DNA from: Atriophallophorus winterbourni
Taxonomy: Eukaryota; Platyhelminthes; Trematoda; Plagiorchiida; Microphallidae
Length of the DNA stretch: 64,000 bases
Reading direction: 5' to 3'
Assembly (NCBI GenBank): GCA_013407085.1
Contig: JACCGJ010019883.1
Location: forward strand, 1 to 64,000
Both the position numbers and the translations under genes were made by a program. The notes below the pieces were generated by a model that worked only from the letters and a program-made list of their open reading frames with translations, did not search any database and had not been told where the DNA came from. Within the stretch, counting starts at the first letter, position 1; every line of letters starts with the position of its first letter. Below are positions 19,439-30,195 of the stretch, in pieces.

Positions 19439-19479
19439 CTGAAGGAAAAGTGAGAGATGAGATAACCCAAGTAATGTGT

Positions 19480-19690
19480 TACTCACATGCCCCGCACTTA
19501 CACACCACTACCGGTTTCCGGCTGTTTGCCGTCATCAGGTTGAGACAGTAAGATTAGGTTCAGTGAGCCTTGAAACAGTGGATAAATGGTAAACAAGATT
19601 ATACTTGAATGCAACTGTTGCATAGGGTTCGTGAGAGATGAAATGTTCGACTCAAAATTGCGGGGGAGGCATTTATGCATGAATAAAATG
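19480..19690 (-). repeat. Hammerhead repeat unit in intron of the Pro/Gly-rich gene
   Basis: It runs from 'tactcacatgccccgcactt' past the ribozyme (19499-19547) through 'tgaaacagtgg' and 'tgttgcatagggttcgtg', the family order. It is transcribed in sense with the host gene if the host gene is read from the minus strand. Confidence 0.75.
19499..19547 (-). ncRNA. Hammerhead ribozyme motif, UA subtype, perfect core and stem II
   Basis: In reverse complement: core CTGATGA (complement of 19532-19538), stem II CGGC-AAACA-GCCG with all four pairs, GAAA, palindrome ACCGGT (19510-19515), A and then GTGGTG. The predicted cleavage is between complement positions 19509 and 19508. Stem I is CTCAAC against GTGGTG, with two mismatches relative to the family consensus CTCCAC/GTGGAG. 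It lies on the sense strand of a host intron. Confidence 0.72.
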
Positions 19691-20064
19691 TTGCTGACTA
19701 GCCTATCATCTAGACAAGTTGATGTGGAATTTGAAATGCGTAGAAATGAAAATACCAGAATAACTGGATGCCAAGAGTGGGGAAATTTTGATCACTCATA
19801 TTAGTCTCTCCCCACAATCAATTGGTGACTTTGAGCGTCTCGAACGTTTAACAGGGAATCACTTTGTGATTGTGTATTTGTAAATTGTGGCTCTTTGTAA
19901 GAACCCTGCATAACAATGGCATTTAAGTTTTACTTTATTTACCACTTCAAGGCTCACTGAACCAAATCTTCATTTGATGATGACAAACAGGGATAAACGT
20001 TTCGAAAGATTGTCATAGCTCCCACTGTCTATAAAATGCTCCCATATGGCGCGCGTCTCAAATG

Positions 20065-20400
20065 AATGGATGCACGCACAAGCCTGATCCAGGCAAAGTG
20101 CCGTACAGTCAGAGATTGCACGTGGGCTAAGATACTGTCAGGATGCAGAGGCCTACGCAGATATGAGGAAGAAAAAAGAACAGGAAATGGTAGTGAGACT
20201 TCAGCCTGTATCAGCATGCAGCTCACCACCGATGGCCAATCAATTTAGCACGATATTAACCGCACAGCACAGAAGTACTGATAACCAAGTCCAGCTTCTG
20301 GCCTGTATGATTGGCTCCCCGAGCCCGGCGGAACGGCTTCTACCAACAGGAGAATGGGCGAGGGTGAGTGAATGGCGCCTGAAAACCAGTTTGCGTAAGT
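20065..20400 (+). repeat. R2 copy followed by R1 fragment
   Basis: R2 blocks run from 'cacaagcctgatccaggcaa' to 'accgcacagcacag'. From 20283 'aaccaagtccagcttctggc' the sequence is the middle of R1. The junction suggests that one repeat inserted next to or into the other. Confidence 0.65.
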
Positions 20401-20463
20401 GCGTAGAATGGGGGCACAACAATACACTAAACTGATCGATCTCGTAGAGCAAAGCCTGCTTAC

Positions 20464-20557
20464 TTCCAAATCCAATCTCTCCTGGATTAATGGGAGGAAT
20501 TGCAGTGGGCCCCTGGGGTGGATAGTCAGAAGGTTGCGGTTGATATCCCGTGTACAA
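20464..20557 (-). CDS. Host gene, upstream exon of Pro/Tyr/Gly-rich protein
   Basis: The acceptor TTTGTTTTTCAG precedes 20557; the donor GTAAGC follows 20464. The 94-bp exon encodes LYTGYQPQPSDYPPQGPTA and IPPINPGEIGFG plus one base that joins to the exon at 19438. The composition (Tyr, Pro, Gln) is the same as the next exon, which supports their union. The N-terminus and start codon are further upstream and were not found. Confidence 0.75.
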
Positions 20558-20829
20558 CTGAAAAACAAAGCAAAGCAGAGGGCAATGAAAAAACAACTTT
20601 TTCCCAAGACGAAATCGACAGGTCCGCGCGCTAGAAATGGCTCAACCAATAGTCTCGATGTTTATCAATCATCAGGGATCCTAAGAAAACAGAAGACAGT
20701 TTCAAACTGCTTCACTCTTTCAAGCGCATGCGGATCCTGATCGTACTATCACACTACCTGATGAGTGCAAACAGCACAGCATGCATGTGAGCATTTTAGA
20801 GAACAGTTACGTTTAAAAATATGCTCATC

Positions 20830-21015
20830 GTCGCTTTGAAAATTCTTGAAGACGATCGCGTTCTTGTCAATCCGCAAAAGAAAAGATCTGACAAGAATGT
20901 CAATCAATACGCCTTCCGAGACTGACGCTGTTATCATGCTAATTTGCGAAGTTATGCTAGTACTCAGCAGTAAATCACTGGGTGTCAAAGCGTGTTTCTT
21001 GGACTACTTGAATGT
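20830..21015 (+). pseudogene. Jockey-like LINE fragment (same family as 4390-5645)
   Basis: The translation around KKRSDKNVNQYAFR and SKSLGVKACFLDYLNVLG corresponds to AYRKNRSTVDAV and SKSKAVQICFLDYTNAFN of the copy at 5.5 kb. It is short and broken. Confidence 0.6.
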
Positions 21016-21034
21016 GCTTGGTAGAATTGTATGT

Positions 21035-21150
21035 TTGTGTGAAAGCGCAAGCCTGATCCAGACAAAGTGCCGCACAGTCATAGACTACACGCGGACTAAG
21101 AAATTGTCAGATTACCCAGGCCTAGGCAGATATGAGAACGGAAAATAAAA
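21035..21150 (+). repeat. R2 fragment
   Basis: 'gcgcaagcctgatccagaca', 'cagtcatagactacacgcgg' and 'cccaggcctaggcagatatg'. Confidence 0.6.
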
Positions 21151-21489
21151 ATGGTAGTATTAATCGTGCCCAACTAGTCGGCCTCTATGTGCTTTTCAGG
21201 TATGGTCATCAAAATATACATACATAGACCGCTTTTCTTAAAAAAAAAACGCTTCCTGGTATCTAGATGACGATTGCTTTCCGCTGTAGAACGGCCTGGC
21301 TGGACGACTGCCGTTCAAAAGTCCAAAATAATTCAGATCGGCGGCGAAAAACGGCTTTTCTTACTCGCATCATCTTAGAAACCAACGCACAGTCGAAGAA
21401 AAGGACTTAAATGTGGAAGGTTGAAAAATGACCTGCAATGTGATGATGTTTACAAACGTGCGTTTCGTATTTAAGACATATTACGGCGG

Positions 21490-22055
21490 ATCCTTTGACT
21501 GTGTTACTGTATGGGTGCGGAACCTGGAGCTCACGTAAAGAACACATTCAGCGTCTCCAAGTATTTGACAACCGATGTCTCCGCAACATTCTAGGAGTTA
21601 GCTGTTACAATCGCATACGAGCCGACGCTCTCCGAAATAAATTGTTCGGTAGTAATGTTGATATAGAGAAGCAGATTAACCTGCATCAGTTACGCTGGTT
21701 GGGTCACGTTTTACGGATGCCGGACCAGCGACTTCCGAAACAGATTCTTTTTGCGCCGCCACATCCTGATTGGCGTAAATCTCGGGGTAGCCAAACCGTC
21801 ACATGGCATAAGCAGTTAAAAACCCTTACTAGTAACCTTTCGAAAGTTGGCACAACGCGTCTTCCAGGCTGGTGTCCCCGTGATCAGATATCGCAATGGC
21901 TAGTTACGCCTAAGGATTTGTCCCGAGACGGCGTTCAATGGCTGTCTTGCAGTAAGCATCTTGGAGTGTTTACTTAACCTTGAATGTTGTCAAGCGGAGT
22001 GACGAGAAAAGCTTGTTATGATACAGTGAAAGACGCAAGGAAGCTGCCATACTGA
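21490..22055 (+). pseudogene. RTE-type LINE fragment (family RTE-C), C-terminus and 3' UTR
   Basis: The frame 21495-21977 encodes [59 protein letters not shown] and LPGWCPRDQISQWLV with a natural stop. The 3' UTR to about 22055 ('gttgtcaagcggagtgacga') is shared with the inverted copy at 26985-27835. The upstream junction at about 21490 joins a short CR1-like stretch. This is a typical 5'-truncated insertion with an intact C-terminal frame. Confidence 0.8.
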
Positions 22056-22554
22056 TGACGCTCTACTAGTTAACGAAACTTGTTTGAATGCATGTTCCAT
22101 TCGATGTGTAGGCGCCTGTTCCCAGTTTGTTTGTGCTTACTTTTCTATGTAATCCGTAGCCATTTGAGTCCCAACCCTTACCCATCTTTTAGGATTTTAC
22201 TTTGTCATGATTGTATGGCAGTTAAGCATTCGGTACGTGCTACCGGTGTAATGCTGTCTGTGATGATGATGATAGATCCTTTGACGTTTTTCCCCGGGTG
22301 CATTTCCACTAATTACGAACACGTGTGTACACCCGGCAGTGGATTATGCTGCCCAAGCTTCGAAACCATCGGGATCATTTATATAATGGAGTATCTACCC
22401 CTGTCAACAGTTTTGAACATTCGTCATACGTTGAGCGACTCAGTCGATTGGGCCTGAAGACTCTTCCATAAAAGAGAATACAAGGCAAATTAATCCTCAC
22501 ATTTTTTACTAATTTTCATTATGTGCAAGCGTGCAACATTCCAGTCTAGCATGC
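22056..22554 (+). other. Unassigned, with a possible CR1 C-terminal remnant at 22390-22540
   Basis: On the plus strand the blocks YVERLSRLGLKTL and KREYKANLILTFFTNF-like text can be read with shifts; this resembles the 'eRL--L-L--L--RR-R-DL' segment of CR1 ORF2. Support is weak. Confidence 0.3.
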
Positions 22555-22740
22555 CAAATCGATTTGCCACTGATAGTGAGCTGCATGCGGAAACACACTG
22601 GAGTCTTATTGTTATATTTCTACTTTCTATCTCATATCTGTCTAGGCCTGGGCAACCTGACAGTATCTTGGCCCACGTATAGTCTATGACTGTGCGGCAC
22701 TAGGCCTGGATCAAGCTTGTGATGTCATACATTCATACAG
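22555..22740 (-). repeat. R2 dispersed repeat
   Basis: Reverse complement of the R2 blocks: 'tgagctgcatgcggaaacac', 'gtctaggcctgggcaacctg', ending at 'cattcatac'. Confidence 0.65.
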
Positions 22741-23799
22741 ATGGATTTTAAAACAATTTGTATCACGTACTCTAGCATACAACCCGTGATTCTCCTGCAG
22801 TGCTTCAAATCATCCTCCGAAATGCTTAATCAGCACCGAATACGAACTAACTTCAACAAATTTCCCGCTTGGCATCCTGCACCAATCTAATAGGAACAAA
22901 TGAGATCACGCGGTCGGATGGGAAACTAAGTGTAGATGCTTATTCCCGCATGATATAGACGGACGTTGTTCATTTGTATGGCGCTCACAAAGTCGAGGTG
23001 TAAGAAACGCTTCCAGCGAATTCCGTAGCAGTTTGGGAATGAGATGTATGTCCGATGGCTAATTGTGAGTTGATTCTGTTCCACTGTTGTGAGTCTCTCT
23101 AAATCTGATCTTATTCCATCCACCTGATGACGACAGACGCCAAGAAGTCGGTCGCGGAGTGTAAGTACAGGCGATGTGAGCATTCAAACAGCGGGACAAC
23201 TCCATTGGTGTGATTGGTGGACTTGGACGTTAAAAGATTGGGAGTGCCAATCCTGAGTAAGCGAGCTTTTAAAGTGCAACATTTTCCCACTGCGCTTGAC
23301 GACACAAAACTTTCAGACACTGGTAGTGTGAGGGGATGCCGGCTAGTTCGAAAGTACACTGCGTGTAGCGGTCTCTCTCTCTCTCTCTCAAGGTTCCTCA
23401 GCATTGGCCATTAATGCAGCTCAGTATGAACAGCACGTGATTAAACAGATTTAACGTAAACTTACAAGCGAACACATAGCATCTCTCCAAGAGCTGAAAA
23501 GAGAAATTTATCAATGTTTGAAATCGCGAGCAAGGAGCAACGTAGAGATTGTGGCTGAACTGAATGGAAATAGTTATAGGTATATTGGACAAATAGAATC
23601 ATTAAATAAAAAAACGTCGTGAAGATTGGAGCATGGAGTTGAAGTGGCGGATAGCACAAGGAGTATTTGGACCTCAACGTGCCTGCCGTTCTAACAATCA
23701 AGACTCCTTGCAAGCGAAAGGGACGTTGCCGCAGTAGAATAAGCATGCTCTGTGGATTACAGTTAGAGACCACTGCTGCATTCGTTAATTAGGCACCAT
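22741..23799. other. No gene; degenerate hammerhead core at 23105-23165 and CT microsatellite
   Basis: 'ccacctgatgacgacagacg' followed by 'aagaagtcggtcgcggagtg' (plus) is a hammerhead unit with a mutated GAAA (GAAG). A CT run lies at 23370-23388. A plus frame around 23460-23600 has no recognised domain. Confidence 0.45.
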
Positions 23800-24670
23800 T
23801 AAGCACTCATACCATCTGTCTAGGCCTGGGCAACCTGACAGTAGCCTAGCCCGCATGCAGTCTCTGACTGTGCAGCACTTTGCCTGGATCAGGCTTGTGC
23901 TATCATACCATACTCATACCAGGTAGACTAATGGATAGGATTGTAAGACGAACATGGCCTCAACTCAGTGCTTTGATGAACACACCGGTATCCTGTCTTC
24001 AGGTTACATCGTACCTGAGATAGTATATCTGTTAGTACGATTGCACGATGCAAAATTGTGAACCATTTATGTATTGCGCAGCTAACACAGTGCTAAAATG
24101 TTTTGCCACCGGTATTGAGCTGCATACGGATACACACTGAAGTCTCACTACCATTTTCCCATTTTCCCTTATATCTGTATCGACCTGGGCAATCGGACAG
24201 TATTTTAGCCTACGCACAATCTCTTACTTTGCAGTATTTTACCTGGATCCAGTCTTGTGCACATACATACAGAATTCCTGGTTTATCGGTAGCGCGTGAC
24301 ATATACTACTGATATATAAATTCTGAGTTCACCCGAAATCAACATGTGCACTGTCATTGGAGTATTGCCAAAATATTTCAAAACAGACACTGGCGCTGCA
24401 TTGCACCGATTATAGGACTTAAGTTGCCTGCACGGATGTGCAATCGTGCAGCATTTCTGTGCTGTACAGCTAACATCGTGCTAAATTGATTGGCCAACGG
24501 TAGTGAGCTGCATGCTGAAACACGCTGGAGTCGCCCTGCCATTTCTATTTCCTCCCTCACATCTGTCTAGGCCTCGGCAACCTGACAGTATCTTAGCCCA
24601 CGTGCAGTCTCTGACTGTGCGGTACTTTGCCTGGATCAGGCTTGTGCTGTCATACCATACCATACCAGTG
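23800..24670 (-). repeat. Three R2 copies, same orientation
   Basis: Copies at about 23810-23930, 24060-24280 and 24440-24670 all read 'aggcct(g/c)ggcaacctgacagtat', 'gactgtgcgg(c/t)acttt', and end in CATAC repeats ('cataccataccatacca' at 24651). The shared tail at the 3' side supports independent retroposition rather than tandem duplication. Confidence 0.7.
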
Positions 24671-24679
24671 TTGCCTGTG

Positions 24680-25368
24680 CAGTACAGAACAACAGTGCAA
24701 TTACACATCCGTGCGTATTATTATTATTCAAGGATTTCACTGAAAACTACTTTTAAAGCTTCGCAACCCCGGTGACACCGCTTCACATGCACCGAATTCG
24801 AGACTATTCCGCTACAATCTTCATGATTGCGTTGCACTTTGTGTTACGATAGGCTCATCTTTGTAAGCAGTTTATTCGTTTCAGTTGGTTTACGGCTGGT
24901 CAACTCTGCTTCTAAACTATTCCATAGATTGTTAAAATCATTGGGGTTCAAATAGAGCAGCTTAGAGAAAAATTGTTTGAACACAAATCCGTCCACAGAG
25001 TTTAATACCTGAACACGTCATCGGGTTTGAGTTTTATTATACGATCTACGAAAGCACAACAGTGAAATCAGACTGCAGTTTGACATACTGTAAGTGAGCT
25101 CGGGAAAAGAAGCGTTTATGTTACGAGACTCAATTGTCAGGTAATCAATTCAGAAAACTCCATCCCTTGTTGTCAATTGGTACGAGCGATCAACTTTGTT
25201 GTTGCTTACTTCCTCGGCGGCGACCCTGAACGAATGTGGGATTGTGCAGTATTTCAGAGCTACGCAGGTAACACCGATGAAATGCATGACCCCAAGTGTA
25301 GTACCTAATCGACAAGTTGGATTGAATACAAGAAAGAAAGAAAGTTACACGACTCCATCAGTACTTAC
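24680..25368. other. No gene recognised; possible LINE C-terminal relic
   Basis: The minus strand around 24850-25170 can be read as short LINE-tail-like stretches (for example LWNSLEAELTSRKPTET), but frames are broken and the family is unclear. An 'agaaagaaagaaag' run is at 25330. Confidence 0.3.
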
Positions 25369-25532
25369 TTCATTTCTGACGGGTTGTTACACATGAAAAA
25401 GGTAACCTTGGTTCTTTCATGCGGCTCGTCGGGAACAGCGAAAGACAACGAGTACTCAGAAGGAATTAATCCCGGAGGTTTCCCAGGAACATTGGACAAA
25501 ATGTCGCCGAAGGCGAGGAACTTGGCAACTGT
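25369..25532 (-). CDS. Internal exon of an unidentified host gene
   Basis: A 164-bp minus-strand exon with a pyrimidine-rich acceptor (TTTTCATTCTAG) and a consensus donor (AA then GTAAGT). It reads TVAKFLAFGDILSNVPGKPP, GLIPSEYSLSFAVPDEPHER and TKVTFFMCNNPSEM with no stop; the other two frames are closed or non-coding in appearance. It has no similarity to the transposon families here and does not repeat elsewhere in the window. Its exit phase (2) does not match the entry phase (0) of the exon at 20557, so it is either another gene or separated from it by unseen exons. I do not recognise the protein family. Confidence 0.6.
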
Positions 25533-25539
25533 CTAGAAT

Positions 25540-26489
25540 GAAAAGTGTCAAAATCAAAGGCTAAATTACGTGAATATTCACGCTTCGTTTGGGTGACGTG
25601 GATGATTGATTTTCAAACCACTGAAACCAACCGGAAGAAAGCAATTTGCAATATACGTCATTCCACCTGTTTTTGGAGGCTGAAAATCGTCACGTTCGTT
25701 TATAAAAATTCACTCACGCGACCACTTCCTAACGTAACCTTCCTTGATGGACATCAAATTATAGGTAAAGCGCTATTTTTCGGCTATGGGTGTAGAAAAA
25801 AATTGTTAGTTTATGGGTGAACACTAAAAAATCTACAGAAAAATAAACGTATAAAAGGCTGACTAGCAAAGTGATGAGATATCGACCGAAGGAGGCCAAA
25901 CAGAACATACATACATACATCATACCATGCCAAAATTACCACATCTCTTCGGTGATTTGCAATGAAACCAGCGGCATACGTGAAAGACAATTAGGATGGA
26001 TAAATCACCACTTGTAGGCCACAATATTTCGTGAAATACTTGAAACATTCATCGTAGAAAACAAGATGGTTGTGCAAAGATACAAACCAGTACACATTGT
26101 TGTTTTTGTGCTCCAAGACCTGCTTTGTGTCGGGTAAAGTAGTATGCAGTCATAAACCGTGAGAGTGCTGATAAACTATCAAAATATATTTACATATGAG
26201 CAGAGTCGTTTGGTTGGTGAGTGATGAGACACAAACCTGGAGTCGTGTTGTGCAAAACACAGTTGATGAGTGCCACGTAGGGTTGAGACACCCTTAGGTG
26301 AACCGGCGCACACGAAAATAATGAGCCTATACTGGGAGTGAATCTGTAGATTGGTTCTAGTTGCGGCTTATAATCTATGTTGAATGATGGTGCTCATTCG
26401 TTCTAAAAGTGCTGTAATAATTGAACAATATTGTTCAGTGAATGTTACAAAGTTCTTTGGCAGGACGCTAAACGGCAAAAGCCTAGAAG
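25540..26489. other. Unassigned; short RTE-A tail at 25885-25925
   Basis: 'agatatcgaccgaaggaggcca' at 25880 is the RTE-A 3' end followed by CATA repeats. The remainder is AT-rich with no supported gene. Confidence 0.4.
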
Positions 26490-26640
26490 GCCACGCGATG
26501 GGTATGAAAGCACAAGCCAGATCTAGGGAAAGTGCCACACAGTCACAGACTAAATGTGGGCTAAGATACTGTCAGGTTGCACAGGCCTAGACAGATATAA
26601 TAAAGAAAAAAGAACACGAGGAAATTACTGGTAGCCGAAA
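26490..26640 (+). repeat. R2 fragment
   Basis: 'gaaagcacaagccagatcta', 'gactaaatgtgggctaagat' and 'tgcacaggcctagacagata'. A CAT microsatellite lies just beyond, at 26757-26776. Confidence 0.6.
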
Positions 26641-26984
26641 ACAGGCTTCGGGTACCGTACCATTCAGCATTGATCGTTGGAAGCGCGTCATAAAAAGATT
26701 GTGCAAGGCTATCGTGTACGTGAAAACGTGTACAGAAGCACTTCAGTGAAGGATCATCATCATCATCATCATCATCACAGGCAGCATTACACCGGTAGTG
26801 CGTACCGAATGCTTAACTGCCACACAACCATGACAAAGTAAAATCCCAAAAGATGGGGAAGGGTGGGACTTAAATAGCTACGGATTCTATCGAAGAGTAA
26901 GCGCAAACAAACGGGGTAGAGGTGCCTACACCTCGAATGGAACATGCATTCAAACAAGTTTCTTGAACGAGTAGAGCGACATCA

Positions 26985-27835
26985 GCATGGCAGCTTAGTT
27001 GCGGCTTTCACTATCATGCATCATAACAAGCTTTTCTCGTCACTACGCTTGACAACATACAAGGTTAAGCAAACACTCCAAGATGCTTAGTGCAAGACAG
27101 CCATTGAACGCCGTCTCGGGACATATCCTGAAGCGTAACTAGCCATTGCGATATCTGATCGCGGGGACACCAGCCTGGAAGACGCGCTGCGCCGACTTTT
27201 GAAAGGTTACTAGTAAGGTTTTTTTAACTGCTTATGCCATGTGACGGTTTGGCCACCCTGAGCTTTACGCCAATCTGGATGTGGTGTCGCAAAAAGAATC
27301 TGTTTCGGAAGTCGGTGGTCCGGCATCCGTAAAACGTGACCCAACCAGCGTAACCTATGCAGGTTGATTTACTTCTCTATATCAACATTACTACTGAACA
27401 GCTTATTTCGGAGAGCATCGGTGCGTATGCTTTTGTAACAGCTAACTCCTAGAATGTTGCGGTGACATCGGTTGTCAAATACTTGGAGACGCTCGATGTG
27501 TTCTTTACGGAGGGTCCACGTTTCGCACCCATACAGTAACACAGCACGAACTGTGGCTTTATAGACTCTACCCTTGAGTAACAGAGACAGTCCTTTTAGA
27601 CGCCAGAGGTGACCTAGGTTGCGGAATGCTACGGTCGCTTTAGAAATGCGTGCCGAGACCTCGTCATCTAACGATGCAGAATTATTGATACAACTACCGA
27701 GAAGGATAGTATGCGAAAGTGTGTTATTTACTGTTATAGTTGAACATAGGTGTACTATTACCAAGTTCCCTATGTCGAAGTAAGGTAGATTTCGTTTAGG
27801 GTGTAACACACCTAGTCTTCAGCGCATTGGTTTTG
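26985..27835 (-). pseudogene. RTE-type LINE fragment (family RTE-C), inverted relative to the copy at 21490
   Basis: The frame 27809-27369 encodes [60 protein letters not shown] and [20 protein letters not shown], stopping early. The homology continues through broken frames (RLRWLGHVLRMPDH) to a 3' UTR at about 26985-27080 matching the other copy. It extends about 300 bp further 5' than the copy at 21490. Confidence 0.8.
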
Positions 27836-27889
27836 CATACAAGGAGGTTGGGTGAGGAAAGTTTGCACTTATCGATTACCTAAAAGTTT

Positions 27890-28360
27890 GTAGGCCCTTC
27901 GTCTGAAAGCATTCAGATCAGGATCAGATAACCCCGTTGTATTGCCGATTCTATTCAACTATGTCGTCGACTGGATTACGAACCAGGCATTAACAAACTA
28001 TCAAGGAGTTCAAGTTTAAACTGATCTCGAGTGAACCTCCGTTAGGCAAAAGCGACCATATAGTTTTGACTTTTGACTTTGTGTGCTATGCTAACTACCT
28101 CAACCTAGAGGACGCTCAGTCACTAACTACGGCACTTTTATGACGCTGTAGCCGCTAATATTTTCGACTTCATGTGAGATGACTGTTCGCATTCAACCTG
28201 GCAAAATTTTGTTACCAAGTGGCATCAGATGTTGTAGCTTTCTTCAGTCTCAAGACCCGTCTTAAAAAACCGCCGGTACGTTCACCCAAAGCAGAACTCG
28301 TAAATGGATATGCTGCAAAAATACCGCGTACACTGAGTTTAAGCTGACACAACTACGAAT
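27890..28360 (+). pseudogene. Two LINE scraps: RTE RT motif B piece and CR1 endonuclease tail
   Basis: Around 27940-28015 the plus strand reads PILFNYVVDWITNQALTNYQ, an RTE motif-B flank. From about 28035 it reads EPPLGKSDHIVLTFDFV, the C-terminal catalytic SDH block of a CR1-type apurinic endonuclease, followed by NYLNLEDAQSLTTALL. Both are short and truncated on both sides. Confidence 0.55.
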
Positions 28361-28547
28361 CCTACCTTCGAAAGCTATTCTCCAGAACCCACTTCGCAAG
28401 CACACATCATCCCCTCACCCTCTCTCCCTGATGCACTTCGGACCATCGATGCTGGACGCATTCCGTCGCAGCCAACTGTCCTTAGACAGGTGTCGATACC
28501 CAACGCTCTCCTCCGACCGCGCGCCCCTATTAGATTTGCATCGTTCA

Positions 28548-30195
28548 ATGTCCGCACCCTGTAACAACCAGAACAACAGCTTGGACTAGCCCGCTCACTA
28601 GAGACACTAGGTATCGACGTATGTTGCCTATCGGAAACCCGTCTTCGCGACACGGATTCGGTATTGTAACTGAGTTCTCCTATGCCTCGTGGGAGTAGGT
28701 TCTACTTACGTGTGTCCAGTGATCCCGTTGCTTCCTCAGCCGGCCTAGCAGGTGTTGGGATTATTCTAAGCCAGAAAGCGGAAACCTCCCTCATAGATTG
28801 GATACCCGTTAATAGCAGACTGTGCGCAGCGAGATTTCAGGGTTACAGCAGAGTAAACAAGCATAGCGACGAGAGACGTAACTTATTCGTGATCTCGGCT
28901 TACGCCCCACGAACTGTGGGGCAGATGAGGTGAAGGACGAATTCTACGAAGAACTTCGTTCTCTGTTAACGAAAGCACGCAGAGGCGATATAGTAGTGCT
29001 TGCCGGCGATCTCAATGCCCGAGTTGGATGTATAGCGCACTCCGAGCGCTTCCTTGGAGGGAAGTATGGAATGTCAGATGACCGTACAGACAATGGAGAG
29101 AGATTGTTGTCCTTCTGTGACGACCACCGCCTCTTTCTCGTCTCCACAAATTTTAGACATTCCAAGCGCCAACTAGCTACCTGGCGATCCCCATCACAAC
29201 GTACTTGGGCGCAGCTTGACCACATCGCGATAAGCTACAGGTGGCGAGGTAGTGTCAAAAACTGCAGATCATACTGGAGCACCAGTGTAGATTCTGACCA
29301 CGCTTTAGTTTGCGCAACAATCAACCTTCAATTCGGAGGCAAACCCAAACAAAAGCGTCCCAAACTAGACACAAACGCTTTATCGCTGCCTGAGACAAAA
29401 GCCAGATTTAGGGATACCCTATCGGTTTCCCTTTCCAAAGATCGGCCGGTCGAGCTGGATCGTCATTGGCACTACTTTAAGCAAGCACTCTATGACTCTG
29501 CTACGAAATGCTGCAAAGTCACTCGTCAACCGTCACACCGCTGGGTCTCTGCTGAGTCCTTCATGCTACTCGAACAGCGCCGTGCCATACCGAGTGGTTT
29601 AGAGTATGAGGACGATCGGAAGTGTCTTAGACTCCTAATCAAAGATAGTTTGAGACGTGACCGTGAGTCTTGGTGGAAAGAACGCGCCTCGGAGATGGAA
29701 AGAGCGTCAGCCATGAGCAACATGAGGAGACTTTACCAATTGATTCGTGTCTGTGGCCCTAAGCCGCAAGGTCTGAGTGAAACCATCCTCGAGGATGATG
29801 GCTCGCGCACAACGAGCCTTCACAGACGTTTAGAAAGATGGAGAGAATATTTCTCTCAGCAGTTTAATCAGCACCGTCCCTCAGACACCGCCGACATCCC
29901 TCAATCCACTTTGCAGTGGTCCGTCTCGCTAGCCCCGCCCAGTGTCGAAGAAATACGAAGAGAGATCCAACTACTAAAGCGACACAAGGCGCCGGGCCCC
30001 GACGAGCTCCACCCGGTATTCTTCAAGGAAGGAGGCGAGGCAGTCGTAGCAGAACTGCGCGAGCTGTTCTCAAAGGTTTGGGTGGATGAGAGGGTACCTG
30101 CCTCCTGGGGTGAATCGCTAGTAATACCAGTCCATAAAAAGGAGCGCGGAACGAATGCTGCAACTATCGCGGAATTTCGCTTATTCCAGTGGTAG
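28548..30195 (+). pseudogene. RTE-D ORF, endonuclease and start of RT
   Basis: The apurinic-type endonuclease nicks target DNA for target-primed reverse transcription. Motifs: RFASFNVRTL (N-terminal Asn) at 28530-28560, DVCCLSETRLRDTDS, VVLAGDLNARVG (catalytic Asp/Asn, about 28999-29030), TWAQLDHIAIS and STSVDSDHALV (Asp-His pair, about 29284-29310). After the linker, LLKRHKAPGPDELHPVFFKE opens the RT and SLVIPVHKKERG follows. The frame from 28930 to 30195 is continuous (about 420 codons). The frame is lost just before the expected NYRGISLIPV block, which continues in the next frame. Confidence 0.82.

Noticed and set aside
19104..19442. Plus-strand frame opposite the Pro-rich exon (Trp/Ile/Arg-rich)
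   Set aside because: It is the complement of the 60-bp repeat; splice sites and phases support the minus strand.
20758..20790. Another hammerhead (CTGATGAGTGCAAACAGCAC)
   Set aside because: Core and stem II are present, but GAAA, the palindrome and the cleavage site are missing; kept only as a repeat relic.
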